A stretch of DNA of 64,000 nucleotides from positions 108,636 to 172,635 of the forward strand of contig NZ_JABAGQ010000010.1 of NCBI RefSeq assembly GCF_012844225.1, written 5' to 3'. Position 1 is the stretch's first letter. Each line of letters begins with the position of its first letter. Shown in pieces: positions 1 to 8,405 of the stretch. A program made the translations under genes and the position numbers. The notes beneath the pieces were generated by a model, which saw nothing but the letters and a program-made list of their open reading frames with translations, had not been told where the DNA came from and did not search any database. Source of the DNA: Rhodococcus sp. 105337. GTDB taxonomy: Bacteria > Actinomycetota > Actinomycetes > Mycobacteriales > Mycobacteriaceae.

Positions 1-171
1 CCTCTCGATTCCACTGCTCTCGAAAGCAATTGCCCGACCTACAAATCGGTCGTGATCTCGATTGCGCCCACGGGCACCCGCAGCAGCGAGTGCCCCGACG
101 TGTGCAGCACTCAGGAAGTGGGATCCGACTGGTCGCACAAGACGCGCCCCCAGCCGGAGCATCTGTCGTAA
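1..171 (+). CDS. C-terminal end of an unidentified protein, cut by window start
   Basis: Reading frame 1 is open from the first base to a TAA at 169-171 and gives 56 codons with a strongly GC-rich third position, so it looks like the tail of a real gene that starts before the window. The peptide has three cysteines (visible residues 11, 31 and 35) and ends in RPQPEHLS. The family is not recognised. It converges on the MBL hydrolase, whose stop lies 20 bases further on. The extracytoplasmic guess from the cysteines is weak. Confidence 0.45.
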   Translation, partial: PLDSTALESNCPTYKSVVISIAPTGTRSSECPDVCSTQEVGSDWSHKTRPQPEHLS

Positions 172-190
172 CGCTGCTGCACGTGGTGGT

Positions 191-1183
191 TCAGAGAATC
201 CCCTCGCGGAGGAGCGTCTCCGCGTCCGCGAATGCGCGGGCGCGGCGGCGGATCGCCGGGGGGCCGGGGGGATTCCCGTTCCACTGATCGAAGAGCGTGC
301 TCAGGCTCAGTACGAGGCGTTCCGGCGACTCCCACTCGCGCCACTGCCGGAATTCCGGGCTGCGCACGAGTTCTCGTGCCGCCTGCAGAGGTGAGAGGCC
401 GGCCCTGTGCCGGTCACGACCCGCGTCGTTCACCCACGCCCAGTAATCGCGCAGCGCCCGGATCTCGGCGTGGCCGCACAGTGGCCCGTGGCCCGGAACG
501 TAGGTTGCGGCGTCCCACGAGATCAGTCGCTCGAGTGCGGAGAACCAGTTCTCCATCGGCCCGTGCCACAGGATCGGCGTCGAACCGATGAAGAGCAGGT
601 CGCCTGCGAACACGACACCGGCGTCGGGAACATGGGCGACGAGATCGCCGGCGGTGTGACACGGCCCGAGCCGTTCGAGTTCTATTCGGCGGTCGCCGAT
701 GTCGATGATGTCCCGCGTGTCGAAGGTGCGGTCGGGCAGGCGTGGGGTGCGACGGGGAAAGCGAGCGCCGCCGCGCACGCGGGCAACATACGCACCTGCG
801 GCGCCGACCGGCCCCGGCAGTGCGCCGAGCACCCCGCCGATCCCCGCCAGCGCACCGAGCGCCGCTGGTGGAAGATCCTCGTGCATGCCGGCCAGGGCGG
901 CACGGCTCGTCGTGATCCGCGTGGACGACGGCAGGGTGTCGTTGCCCCACCAGTGGTCACCGTCGCTGTGGGTATTGACGGCCTCGGTGATCGGAGCGTG
1001 CGCCACGAGAGGTTGCTGCACCTCCGCAACGCGCTTCGCCCACGCCGTGTCCCAGACGGTGTCCACAACCATCGACGCCGTACCCGGAGCGACGATCAGC
1101 CCGGTGTTGGCCTCGCCCCAACCTCCCGACGGACGCACGAAAGCCCATACCCCGTCGCCGATCTGTGTGAGTCCGCTCATCAT
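191..1183 (-). CDS. MBL-fold metallo-hydrolase
   Basis: A 330-residue metallo-beta-lactamase-fold hydrolase. The metal motif is THSDGDHWWGN (H72, D74, D76, H77), a variant of HxHxDH with Asp for the second His. It is followed by CHTAGD, the bridging Asp in AGDLLF, and a last His in VPGHGP. This subfamily hydrolyses esters, thioesters or similar bonds; the substrate is unknown. The open frame extends upstream to 1324, but the ATG-ATG pair at 1183/1180 follows a gggggcgg Shine-Dalgarno and begins the conserved domain, so 1183 is preferred. It is divergent from tspO, and a tandem repeat lies between them. Confidence 0.85.
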   Translation of the reverse strand: MMSGLTQIGDGVWAFVRPSGGWGEANTGLIVAPGTASMVVDTVWDTAWAKRVAEVQQPLVAHAPITEAVNTHSDGDHWWGNDTLPSSTRITTSRAALAGMHEDLPPAALGALAGIGGVLGALPGPVGAAGAYVARVRGGARFPRRTPRLPDRTFDTRDIIDIGDRRIELERLGPCHTAGDLVAHVPDAGVVFAGDLLFIGSTPILWHGPMENWFSALERLISWDAATYVPGHGPLCGHAEIRALRDYWAWVNDAGRDRHRAGLSPLQAARELVRSPEFRQWREWESPERLVLSLSTLFDQWNGNPPGPPAIRRRARAFADAETLLREGIL

Positions 1184-1296
1184 CCGCCCCCGTCGCCGTC
1201 CCCTGCGTGCTCGCGGGGTCAGGTTACTCGCCGGGGTGCCGGGAGCGTTTCGAGGCGCGAGAGCCCGGGTAGCCGGTCGGAGCCGCGAGCCGGCCC

Positions 1297-1347
1297 CCGA
1301 CCGACACAGAAGTCCGACCGACACAGAAGTCCGACCGACACAGAGGA
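1297..1347. repeat. 17-bp tandem repeat, three copies, upstream of tspO
   Basis: Three head-to-tail copies of ccgaccgacacagaagt occupy 1297-1313, 1314-1330 and 1331-1347. The first two are identical and the third diverges in its last bases. The block lies between the divergent MBL hydrolase and tspO and ends 25 bases before the tspO ATG. It could be a multi-site operator or a polymerase-slippage repeat; the sequence alone does not decide. Confidence 0.8.
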
Positions 1348-1372
1348 ATGCACTCGACAGGAGTCACCCCGC

Positions 1373-1852
1373 ATGAAGCTCACTACCGTCCTCGCCACCG
1401 CCGCAGCGACCACTGTGACCACGGTCGTCGGTTCCATCGCTTCCCGCGAAACGGATTCCAAGTGGTACCGCAGGCTGCGCAAGCCCGGCATCCAGCCTCC
1501 GGCTGCGGCATTCCCCGTGGTGTGGACGGCGCTCTACGCGGATATCGCGGCCACCTCGGCGGTCGCGATCGACTCGCTGACCGAACGCGGGGATCACGAC
1601 GGCCGGCGCAAGTACGTCACTGCGCTCGGCGTCAACCTGGTGCTCAATGCGTCCTGGTCGTGGGTGTTCTTCGCGTGGCACCGGCTCGTTCCCGCGACGC
1701 TCGTGGCCGCTGCTCTGGCCGCGAGTACGGTCGACCTCACGCGCCGGACGGCGGCGGCGAACCCGGTGGCCGGGGCGGCGCTCGCTCCCTACGCCGGCTG
1801 GACGAGTTTCGCGACCGTGCTCTCCGGCCGGATCACGCAGCTCAATCGCTGA
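1373..1852 (+). CDS. tspO: TspO/MBR family tryptophan-rich sensory protein
   Basis: A 159-residue membrane protein of the TspO (peripheral benzodiazepine receptor) family, which binds tetrapyrroles and cholesterol-like ligands in the membrane. The diagnostic stretch KWYRRLRKPGIQPPAAAF then PVVWTALY is at about residues 27-55. Later segments such as NASWSWVFFAWH give the usual five hydrophobic helices. The frame is open far upstream, but the ATG at 1373 follows a ggag element at 1359-1363 and starts a normal-length family member. A small stem-loop follows the stop. Confidence 0.9.
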   Translation: MKLTTVLATAAATTVTTVVGSIASRETDSKWYRRLRKPGIQPPAAAFPVVWTALYADIAATSAVAIDSLTERGDHDGRRKYVTALGVNLVLNASWSWVFFAWHRLVPATLVAAALAASTVDLTRRTAAANPVAGAALAPYAGWTSFATVLSGRITQLNR

Positions 1853-1857
1853 TCGCG

Positions 1858-1888
1858 CTCACGCGCTCGGCGGACGGGCCCGCGTGAG
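1858..1888 (+). terminator. possible stem-loop terminator after tspO
   Basis: CTCACGCG (1858-1865) is an exact reverse complement of CGCGTGAG (1881-1888), giving an 8-bp GC-rich stem with a 15-base loop six bases after the tspO stop. There is no T-run, so it would be a weak actinobacterial-type terminator. Confidence 0.35.
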
Positions 1889-1918
1889 GCCACCGCCCGC
1901 GTGGGCGATGATGGAACC

Positions 1919-2101
1919 ATGCTCGAAACATCGGTGATCATCGGGATCGGCTCCATCTGCATCGGCTTCGTCTTCTTTCTTCTTGCGGCGACGGGAGCAC
2001 GGTCGCGCTGGGACAGGAAGGTCACGATCACTTTGTTCGTGATCGCGATCGTGTTCATGACGATCATTCCGGTGATCGGTGCGGTCGGCTTCGCCGCCTG
2101 A
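1919..2101 (+). CDS. small two-helix membrane protein, hypothetical
   Basis: A 60-residue protein made almost wholly of two hydrophobic helices (about residues 5-23 and 35-55) joined by a short basic loop GARSRWDRK. A GTG at 1901 would add six residues, but the ATG at 1919 gives the natural start of the first helix. The family is not recognised; short two-helix proteins of this kind are usually annotated as hypothetical integral membrane proteins. It stands alone between tspO and the DinB gene. Confidence 0.6.
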   Translation: MLETSVIIGIGSICIGFVFFLLAATGARSRWDRKVTITLFVIAIVFMTIIPVIGAVGFAA

Positions 2102-2208
2102 CCACCTTGTGTACCGAATCCGGCACGAGGCGCAGATCTAGGACCGAAGCCGACCGCAATCGTTTCTACCGTGACAGCATCGACGGAATCCGGAAACGAG
2201 GAGTGGTC

Positions 2209-2745
2209 ATGAACCAGAGCACAGTCACCGGTGAACACGCGGACATCCTCGAGATGCTGGCCGAGCAGCGCGAGATGTTTCTCATCACCGTCCGCGGAAT
2301 CGACGACGAGCAGGCCCGCACGCGCTCGACCGCGAGCGAGCTGACGCTGGGTGGCCTCGTCAAGCACGTCGCGAACACCGAGCGGTCCTGGATCGAGACG
2401 ATTCGTGAGATGGACGAAAACGCCGAGGTCACGGACATGGATGCGCAGATGGAGCAGTACTTCATGCGCGACGACGAGTCCCTCGCCGACCTGCTCGAGA
2501 ACTACCGCGCGATCGCGGATGCGACGGAGGAGTACGTCGCGACACTCGACCTGAACCGACAGGTGCCGCTTCCCATTGCTCCGTGGACGCCTACACGGGA
2601 ATGGATGAGTGCCCGCAAGATCCTCATCCACATCATTCGCGAGACCGCCCACCACAGCGGACACGCCGACATCATTCGTGAATCACTCGACGGCGCCAAC
2701 ACGACGCGACAGCGCGGCGAGGCGGCGGGCATGGAATTCGACTGA
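2209..2745 (+). CDS. DinB-family (DUF664-like) metal-dependent protein
   Basis: A 178-residue four-helix-bundle protein of the DinB/YfiT superfamily. Three metal-ligand histidines are visible: H53 in VKHVANTERSW and the HxxxH pair H148/H152 in AHHSGHADIIRE. In actinobacteria many members are mycothiol-dependent transferases or isomerases; the substrate here is unknown. The start is the ATG at 2209, preceded by acgaggag at 2196-2203. The longer open frame back to 2107 has no ribosome site. Confidence 0.85.
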   Translation: MNQSTVTGEHADILEMLAEQREMFLITVRGIDDEQARTRSTASELTLGGLVKHVANTERSWIETIREMDENAEVTDMDAQMEQYFMRDDESLADLLENYRAIADATEEYVATLDLNRQVPLPIAPWTPTREWMSARKILIHIIRETAHHSGHADIIRESLDGANTTRQRGEAAGMEFD

Positions 2746-2779
2746 TCGCCCCGCCCGCAGGACGACGGTTCGGTACGGG

Positions 2780-4126
2780 ATGAGCGAGACGTTCGAGGAC
2801 GCACTGGCGGAGCGACTGTCGACGGTCCTGGGCGCGTCGTGCGTGTTCACCGGCGTCGAACGGCTCACCGGCGGGGCCAGCCGCGAGACCTGGTCGCTGA
2901 CGACGAAGTCCGATCCCGCGGTGCCACCCGAACTGATCCTGCGCCGCGACCCGCCGGGCCGAGAAGATCCCACCCGAATGTCCATGGAAGCAGCGGCTTT
3001 CGTGGAAGCGGGCAGAGCGGGAGTCCCAGTACCGGAGATCCTGGACAGCAGTGGCACCGAGCCGTCGCCGGGTATCGGCTCGTACCTGGTGATGTCACGA
3101 CTGCCCGGCGAGGCGCTGCCCCAGCGTCTGCTGCGCGACGAGCGGTTCGGTTCCGTGCGACCGCGCCTACCGTACGACCTCGGGCGCGCGCTCGCCCGAC
3201 TGCACCGGATGGACCCGGTGGCGGTGCCGGGCCTTCCGGACTACGACCCGATGGAGTTTCTGTTCGGCCAGTACACGCGGACCGGAGCTCCGTTGCCCGC
3301 TCTGGAGGCGGCGTTCTCCTGGCTGAGAGACAACCGGCCAACGGCCACACGGAAGTCGGTCGTGCACGGCGATTTCCGTAACGGAAACATCCTCGTCGAC
3401 GAGGACGGCATCCGGGGGGTGCTGGACTGGGAGCTGGCGCACGTGGGCGACCCGATGGAAGATCTCGGCTGGCTGTGCACGAAGACATGGCGATTCGGGT
3501 CGCCGCACCCCGTCGGAGGATTCGGGTCGCGCGACGACCTGTTTCGCGGTTACGCCGAGGAATGCGGTGTCACACCGGATCCGGATGCGGTGCGCTGGTG
3601 GGAGGTCTTCGGGTCGCTGCGGTGGGCGGTCATCTGCCGGGTGCAGGCGATGCGTGCGGGCGAGGTCGGCGACAACACCCTCGAACTGCTGGCCATCGGC
3701 CGCCGCGTCGCGGAATGCGAACACGACCTGCTGGACCTGCTCGGTGTGCCGGCGAGTGCGACCGGTGACGTCGCACAGGCCGGTGACGATCGGGCAGACG
3801 AGTTGTTCGGCACTCCCCGCATCGGCGAGTTGCTGCGGGCGGTCCAGGATTTCGTCGTCGACGCGTCAGCAGGGGCCGACCCGCGGACCGTCTATCGCTC
3901 TCGTGTCGCCGCGCATGTTCTCGGTATCGCCGCGCGCGAGTCGGAGGTCGGATACGCGGTGCGAGAACAACTTCGCGCGCGGCTAGCGGCTCTCGGCTAT
4001 CGCACGGAATCGGAACTCGCACTCGGCCTGCGTGCAGGTGACGTCACTCTGGGGGACACACCGGTCGGCTGCGTCATCCGAGATCTGGCAGAAACGCGGC
4101 TGAGGGTTGCCAACCCGCGGTATTGA
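2780..4126 (+). CDS. aminoglycoside-phosphotransferase-fold kinase with C-terminal DUF6285-like domain
   Basis: A 448-residue protein whose first ~330 residues form a choline/aminoglycoside kinase fold. The catalytic loop is HGDFRNGNIL (H196, D198, N203) and the metal-binding DWE is at D216. The last ~110 residues form a small helical domain like the DUF6285 partner often fused to such kinases. Relatives often lie beside acyl-CoA dehydrogenases and are annotated only as phosphotransferase family; no antibiotic role is implied. The frame is open from 2609, but the ATG at 2780 begins the domain, 34 bases after the DinB gene. Confidence 0.85.
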   Translation: MSETFEDALAERLSTVLGASCVFTGVERLTGGASRETWSLTTKSDPAVPPELILRRDPPGREDPTRMSMEAAAFVEAGRAGVPVPEILDSSGTEPSPGIGSYLVMSRLPGEALPQRLLRDERFGSVRPRLPYDLGRALARLHRMDPVAVPGLPDYDPMEFLFGQYTRTGAPLPALEAAFSWLRDNRPTATRKSVVHGDFRNGNILVDEDGIRGVLDWELAHVGDPMEDLGWLCTKTWRFGSPHPVGGFGSRDDLFRGYAEECGVTPDPDAVRWWEVFGSLRWAVICRVQAMRAGEVGDNTLELLAIGRRVAECEHDLLDLLGVPASATGDVAQAGDDRADELFGTPRIGELLRAVQDFVVDASAGADPRTVYRSRVAAHVLGIAARESEVGYAVREQLRARLAALGYRTESELALGLRAGDVTLGDTPVGCVIRDLAETRLRVANPRY

Positions 4127-4227
4127 GCGTCGGCGCGCTGTCTTCTCGGTGCACTTCCGGCGGACGACCCGCGTGCTCGGGCATAGGCTTGTCCGGTACC
4201 GATCCTCACCTCGAGAAAGGCTCGATT

Positions 4228-4635
4228 GTGCCGAAGCCTCCGGTTCCTGCCGCCGTTGCCGAGTTCCTTGCCCAGCCCAATTACGCCACCATCAGCACGC
4301 TGCGGGCCGACGGGCAACCGGTGTCGGTGCCCACCTGGTACATGTACGAGAACGGTCGCATTCTCGTGAACATGGACGAGGGACGAAAGCGGCTCGAATA
4401 CCTGCGCCACGACCCGCGTGTGAGCCTGTCCGCGATGGATCCCCAGGACTGGATCACCCACGTCAGCATCCAGGGCCGGGTGGTGGAATTCGTCGACGAT
4501 CCGGATCTGGCCGATATCGACCGCATCTCGACGCACTACACCGGCCGCCCCTACCACCAGCGCGACAGGCGGCGGGTGAGCGCGTGGATCGAGATCGATC
4601 ATTGGCACGCGTGGGGACGACTCGCGAACGCCTGA
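4228..4635 (+). CDS. PPOX-class F420-dependent oxidoreductase
   Basis: A 135-residue split-barrel flavin/F420-binding protein of the pyridoxamine-5'-phosphate-oxidase-like superfamily. Family features are the N-terminal FLAQPNYATISTLRADGQP strand pair and VSVPTWYMYENGRI; the protein ends WIEIDHWHAWG. The chosen GTG start (4228) is seven bases after gagaaagg. The open frame back to 4123 has no ribosome site and adds low-complexity sequence. Cofactor F420 is inferred from the family; FMN or biliverdin binding cannot be excluded. Confidence 0.8.
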   Translation: MPKPPVPAAVAEFLAQPNYATISTLRADGQPVSVPTWYMYENGRILVNMDEGRKRLEYLRHDPRVSLSAMDPQDWITHVSIQGRVVEFVDDPDLADIDRISTHYTGRPYHQRDRRRVSAWIEIDHWHAWGRLANA

Positions 4636-4680
4636 CCGGTCGCTATCGGGTCGGCGGATGCCGCCTGCACCGCCAGGAGG

Positions 4681-5355
4681 CTACTTTTCGCAGGCGATGC
4701 CGTCCCCGTCCCTGTCCAGGTGGGCTGCATACCCGGGTTCGCCTCTACGGATGGGAGCGGCACCTGCTGCCTTTACCTCGCCGCAGTTCTTGTACGACGC
4801 ACTCGGTTGCGGCGGAGGCGTGTACTCCGTCGTGGGCGGAGGTGTGTACTCCGCGGTGGGCGGAGGCGTGTATTGCGTTGCCGGGGGCGGGGTGTACGCC
4901 GGGGCAGCCGGTGGCGTGTAGTCCGTTGTCGCGCTGGTTGTCGTTTCCACCTGAGGGACCAACGGCACCGGAGCGGGAGCCTCCGAGGTCGTGGTGGGCG
5001 CCGGGGTAGTCGTCCGGAGCGTTGTCGTCGTGGTGGGTCGCGCCGTCGTTGTGGTCTGAGCTGCCGAACTGGTCGTCGTAGACACGACCGAGGTGGAATC
5101 AGGCGCCGGTTGTTCCTCGCCTACGGCTGCTCCGAGGGCCAACAGCCCCACGAACCCTGCGCCGACCACCCACGGCCACTTCCGGCGCTTCTTTTCCTCG
5201 GCCGGCGGGTTGCCCCCTGGATCGACAGAACCGAAGACCTGGGTGGGAGTATCGCTACCTTTCGGCCTGGTTTGCTCCGTCCACCGTTCACCGTCCCAAT
5301 AGCGGTCGACGGACGGGTCGAAGGGGTCGGGATGCCAGCCGGCAGGAGGATTCAT
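4681..5355 (-). CDS. DUF2510/excalibur-domain membrane-anchored surface protein
   Basis: A 224-residue modular protein. The N-terminal DUF2510 module (PAGWHPDPFDPSVDRYWDG) is followed by a basic stretch KKRRKWPW and one membrane helix at about residues 63-80. Next comes a long Thr-rich linker, then four YTPPP repeats with an 8-residue period. A C-terminal excalibur domain ends in DRDGDGIACE, a calcium-binding loop. The order implies a cytoplasmic N-terminus and an extracytoplasmic stalk carrying the excalibur module through or onto the wall. Function unknown. Confidence 0.85.
   Translation of the reverse strand: MNPPAGWHPDPFDPSVDRYWDGERWTEQTRPKGSDTPTQVFGSVDPGGNPPAEEKKRRKWPWVVGAGFVGLLALGAAVGEEQPAPDSTSVVSTTTSSAAQTTTTARPTTTTTLRTTTPAPTTTSEAPAPVPLVPQVETTTSATTDYTPPAAPAYTPPPATQYTPPPTAEYTPPPTTEYTPPPQPSASYKNCGEVKAAGAAPIRRGEPGYAAHLDRDGDGIACEK
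4811..4900 (-). repeat. 24-bp coding repeat (YTPPPxxx) in the excalibur protein
   Basis: Four imperfect 24-base units encode YTPPPATQ, YTPPPTAE, YTPPPTTE and YTPPPQPS. Such in-frame units can change number by slippage and would alter stalk length. Confidence 0.7.
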
Positions 5356-5441
5356 AGTCGATCCGTTCTGAGGAAGTGTGTTCCGTCAGAACGTCGGGGA
5401 TACCGGTCGGTTTGTTACACCGCAAGCAGGAGCGCCGCCCG

Positions 5442-6029
5442 TCAGATGACGCCGATCCGCTTCGCGGAGTTGCGCACCTGGAACGCCATCACGATCAGCA
5501 GCGCGCCGAACAGGATCGCGTAGATGCCGACGAGGAAGATCAGGCTGAGGATGCCTTCTCCGGGGAAGATGAGAAGGATCAGGCCGAACACCACCGCGAG
5601 GACCCCGGCGATCACCGACCAGACCCACCCGGATTCCGGGACCTTCCGGAATCGAAGGCCGCCGACGATGCCGGTGATGCCGTACAGGATGGCGTAGAAG
5701 GCGACCACGTACAGCAGGGCGAGCGCGGTGATCCCGGGCCAGACGAGAGCCACGATGCCGGCGACAACCGACACGACAGCCATCGCGAGCCACCACCCCC
5801 ACCCGGCGAGCGACGCGCGGTCGCGTACCGCGTGGGCACCGAGCACCACCCCGTCGACGATCGCGTAGATCGCGAAGACGATGACCAGTGCCCACACCGT
5901 GATGTTCGGCCACGCGAGCGCGACGATGCCGAAGAGCACGGCGAGAATGCCGCGGATGAGGACTACCCACCAGATTTGCTTGAACAGCGACCTGAACGGG
6001 TCGGAGGGAGAAACAGGGTTCGCGGACAT
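5442..6029 (-). CDS. HdeD/DUF308 family membrane protein
   Basis: A 195-residue membrane protein with about six helices and an internal duplication, the pattern of the HdeD (DUF308) family. Repeated motifs such as GIVALAWPNITVWAL and GIVALVWPGITALAL mark the repeats. HdeD has a role in acid resistance in enterics; in actinobacteria its role is unknown. The ATG at 6029 is preceded on the minus strand by ggagttcc and is preferred to the upstream start at 6050. A TATTCT -10-like element lies further upstream. Confidence 0.85.
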   Translation of the reverse strand: MSANPVSPSDPFRSLFKQIWWVVLIRGILAVLFGIVALAWPNITVWALVIVFAIYAIVDGVVLGAHAVRDRASLAGWGWWLAMAVVSVVAGIVALVWPGITALALLYVVAFYAILYGITGIVGGLRFRKVPESGWVWSVIAGVLAVVFGLILLIFPGEGILSLIFLVGIYAILFGALLIVMAFQVRNSAKRIGVI

Positions 6030-6170
6030 GGGAACTCCTCGTGATGACACCTCGAAGTCGTGATCTTGGTGTGCTCAGAATAGGCCCGCGGCAGTGGCCG
6101 TGACCCGAAAACGGCACCGCTGCATCGCGGGGGGGGTCCCTATGTTCTCGTCAACCCTTGAGGCTGCGAG

Positions 6171-6992
6171 TCAGGATGCCTGCTCGGGTTGCTGACGGGT
6201 CACCCTGACGAGGTGTGCGCGCAGGGCATCGGCAACGATTCCGGGATTCTCGAGCATCGGAATGTGCCCGACCCCGGGCAGGGTCACTTCCTCCACATGG
6301 TCGGGCAGTTCGTCGATCAGCCGCTGCATGCACTCGTTCCTGGTGAGGAAGGTGTCGAACTCGGACATGATCAACGTGGTCGGCGCGGTGACCCGGTCGA
6401 GGTGTGCGAGTGGTCCATCCCGGAGAAACGCCAGTTGGATCGGCAGGTAGATGGGGCAGTGTGAGACCGCGCGGAGTACGTTGGCCGCGTCTTCGGGAGT
6501 GACGGCAGCCGTGTCCTTGCTGCAGTTTCGGATGATCGGGCGCTGGAAGCGCTCACGAGTAGCGACGCGATCACCGAACACGCGTGCAACCGCCGCCAGC
6601 GGAAATTGTGCGGCGAAACCCATCCCGAGACGGAACTCGGTTACCGAGAATCGCTTCCACCCTCCGCTGGGATTGATCGCGACGAGGGATCTCGCACGTC
6701 CTCGCCGCTCGAGTTCGAAGCCCACCTGACCTCCCAGGGAGTTTCCCGCGACGTGGCAGGTGTCCCAGCCGAGGTCATCGAGTTCACGTTCGATTCCGTC
6801 GGCGATCCCACGAACACCCAGATCGCGCACACGCAGGCGTGGCCCGCGCCAGTGCCCAGGCATAGTCATCGCCAGGACGTCGTAGTTGCTCGAGAGGTCG
6901 TCGACGACGCCGTGCCACACATGATGCGAGAGGGTGAATCCGTGTAGCAATAGCACAGGCTCACCAGCTCCAGATCGGTTCGCAGTGGTCAC
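6171..6992 (-). CDS. alpha/beta hydrolase
   Basis: A 273-residue single-domain alpha/beta hydrolase. It has the HGF oxyanion motif at 17-19, the nucleophile elbow GNSLGG with S85, a likely Asp in SEFDTFL (about 215) and the catalytic His in GVGHIPM (H243). The start is GTG at 6992 after a run of G residues (ggggggac). The substrate cannot be deduced. The IS110 element lies directly upstream, so its native promoter may have been displaced. Confidence 0.8.
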   Translation of the reverse strand: MTTANRSGAGEPVLLLHGFTLSHHVWHGVVDDLSSNYDVLAMTMPGHWRGPRLRVRDLGVRGIADGIERELDDLGWDTCHVAGNSLGGQVGFELERRGRARSLVAINPSGGWKRFSVTEFRLGMGFAAQFPLAAVARVFGDRVATRERFQRPIIRNCSKDTAAVTPEDAANVLRAVSHCPIYLPIQLAFLRDGPLAHLDRVTAPTTLIMSEFDTFLTRNECMQRLIDELPDHVEEVTLPGVGHIPMLENPGIVADALRAHLVRVTRQQPEQAS

Positions 6993-7084
6993 CGAGTCCC
7001 CCCATCTCCCTGTTCATCCCCTTTTAGCAGACCGGCCTGGAGGAGTCCAAGACTCGGAGTTTGCGCTGCTCAGAGTTTCCATTG

Positions 7085-8281
7085 TCATGCAGCTTCCGCT
7101 GATACAGGAGCTCGGTAGAGCGCCTTGTTCTTGAGCATGGCGTGCAGGACGTCGCAGCGGCGGCGAGCGAGGCAGATCAGGGCGGCGTTGTGCTTCTTGC
7201 CCTCGGCGCGTTTGCGGTCGTAGTAGGCGCGGCTGGTCGGGTCGTGCAGGGCGGCGAACGCGGACAGGAACAGCGCGCGTTTGAGTTTCCGGTTGCCCGA
7301 GCGGGCGGGGTGTTCGCCGCGGATCGACGATCCGGATCGGTGGGTGACCGGCGCGATGCCGGCGTAGGCGGCGAGGTGGCCGGCCGTCGCGAAGCCCGAG
7401 CCGTCACCGATCTCGATGAGGATGCGTGCAGCGGTCCTGACGCCGATGCCGGGCATCGAGGTCAGGACCTGGGAAAGAGGGTGATCGTCGAGCATCCTCT
7501 CGACATCGACGGCGATGCTCCGACGTTGCTGCATAACCTCTTTCAGGGAGTCGGCGAGTTTGGGCAACACGATCTCGGCGGCTTTGCTTCCGGGCACCGT
7601 CACGGTCTGCGCGTCCAGGGCAGCGAAGACCTCCTCGGCCAGCCGGGCACCCATGCGCGGTGCGTGTTTGACCGCGAGAGTGGTGATCCGACGCTTGCCG
7701 GCCTGCCGGATCCCGGCCGGGCCACCGAAACGGGACAGGATTTCCAGGACGGCCGGATGCGCCACTCGGGGACCGAGTGCCCGTTCGAGGGCGGGGTGGA
7801 TCCCGGTGAGCAGGCCGCGGATGCGGTTGCTGATCCTGGTGGCCTCGCCGGCGAGGTCGTCGTCGAACCCGACGAGCACTCCGAGTTCGGTCAGGGTCTC
7901 GTCGCCGACGTCGACCCGGCGCAGCGTGTGGGGCATGGTGCGGGCGGTATCCGCGATGATGAACGCATCGCGGGCATCGGTTTTCGCCTGCCCAGGGTAG
8001 AGGTCGGCGACACGGCGCATGGACAGCCCCGGTAGATAGGCGACGTCGTGGCCGCAGGCGCGGGCGACGGTGACCGGCAGCGCGCCGATGGTGTTCGGTT
8101 GGTCGACGACCACCAGGATCGGCCCGTGCGCGGCCAGGTCCGCGAACACAGCTCGCAGTCGGGCCTCGTCGTTCGGTAGCGCCTTGTCGAACAGTCGGGC
8201 GCCGGCGGCGTCCAGTCCGACCGCGTGGTGTTCGCCTTTGCCCACGTCGATGCCGCAAAACACGGCGTAACTCGTGTCCAT
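7085..8281 (-). CDS. IS110-family transposase (DEDD recombinase)
   Basis: A 398-residue IS110-family transposase. The N-terminal RuvC-like DEDD domain begins GIDVGKGEHHAVGLD (D12) and carries TDARDAFIIAD. The C-terminal transposase_20 domain has SMPGIGVRTAARIL and ends with AYAGIAPVTHRSG and GNRKLKRALF. These enzymes move the element by serine/DEDD chemistry guided by a bridge RNA. The ATG at 8281 starts the conserved domain. The frame is intact with no internal stop, so the element may be active. Confidence 0.92.
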   Translation of the reverse strand: MDTSYAVFCGIDVGKGEHHAVGLDAAGARLFDKALPNDEARLRAVFADLAAHGPILVVVDQPNTIGALPVTVARACGHDVAYLPGLSMRRVADLYPGQAKTDARDAFIIADTARTMPHTLRRVDVGDETLTELGVLVGFDDDLAGEATRISNRIRGLLTGIHPALERALGPRVAHPAVLEILSRFGGPAGIRQAGKRRITTLAVKHAPRMGARLAEEVFAALDAQTVTVPGSKAAEIVLPKLADSLKEVMQQRRSIAVDVERMLDDHPLSQVLTSMPGIGVRTAARILIEIGDGSGFATAGHLAAYAGIAPVTHRSGSSIRGEHPARSGNRKLKRALFLSAFAALHDPTSRAYYDRKRAEGKKHNAALICLARRRCDVLHAMLKNKALYRAPVSAEAA

Positions 8282-8405
8282 GAAGCAGTCTTTCGTCCGG
8301 CTCAACCGGTCGCCGATCCAGCATCGATACCCGGCACCCACGTTACAAAGAGACCTACCTCGAACCCGGCGGCCCTGTCCCTATCAGCGGTCCATCGATG
8401 CCACC
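8282..8405 (-). ncRNA. candidate IS110 bridge RNA in the transposon left end
   Basis: The non-coding stretch before the transposase holds an exact 8-base inverted repeat, GCATCGAT (8321-8328) and ATCGATGC (8394-8401), enclosing 65 bases. A smaller hairpin, ccggctcaaccgg, is at 8299-8311. IS110 elements are known to transcribe a structured bridge RNA from the end upstream of the transposase, with loops pairing to target and donor. Position and folding fit that role; the boundaries and the guide loops are inferred. Confidence 0.5.

Larger units (their letters stand above)
7085..8405 (-). mobile_element. IS110-family insertion sequence (minimum extent)
   Basis: The minimum span covers the transposase and the structured upstream segment. 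IS110 elements have no clear terminal inverted repeats and make no ordinary target duplication, so the true ends cannot be fixed from one sequence. They probably lie within 7000-7084 on the stop side and 8400-8600 on the start side. The element sits between a hydrolase and an unknown gene and does not visibly split a reading frame. Confidence 0.75.
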
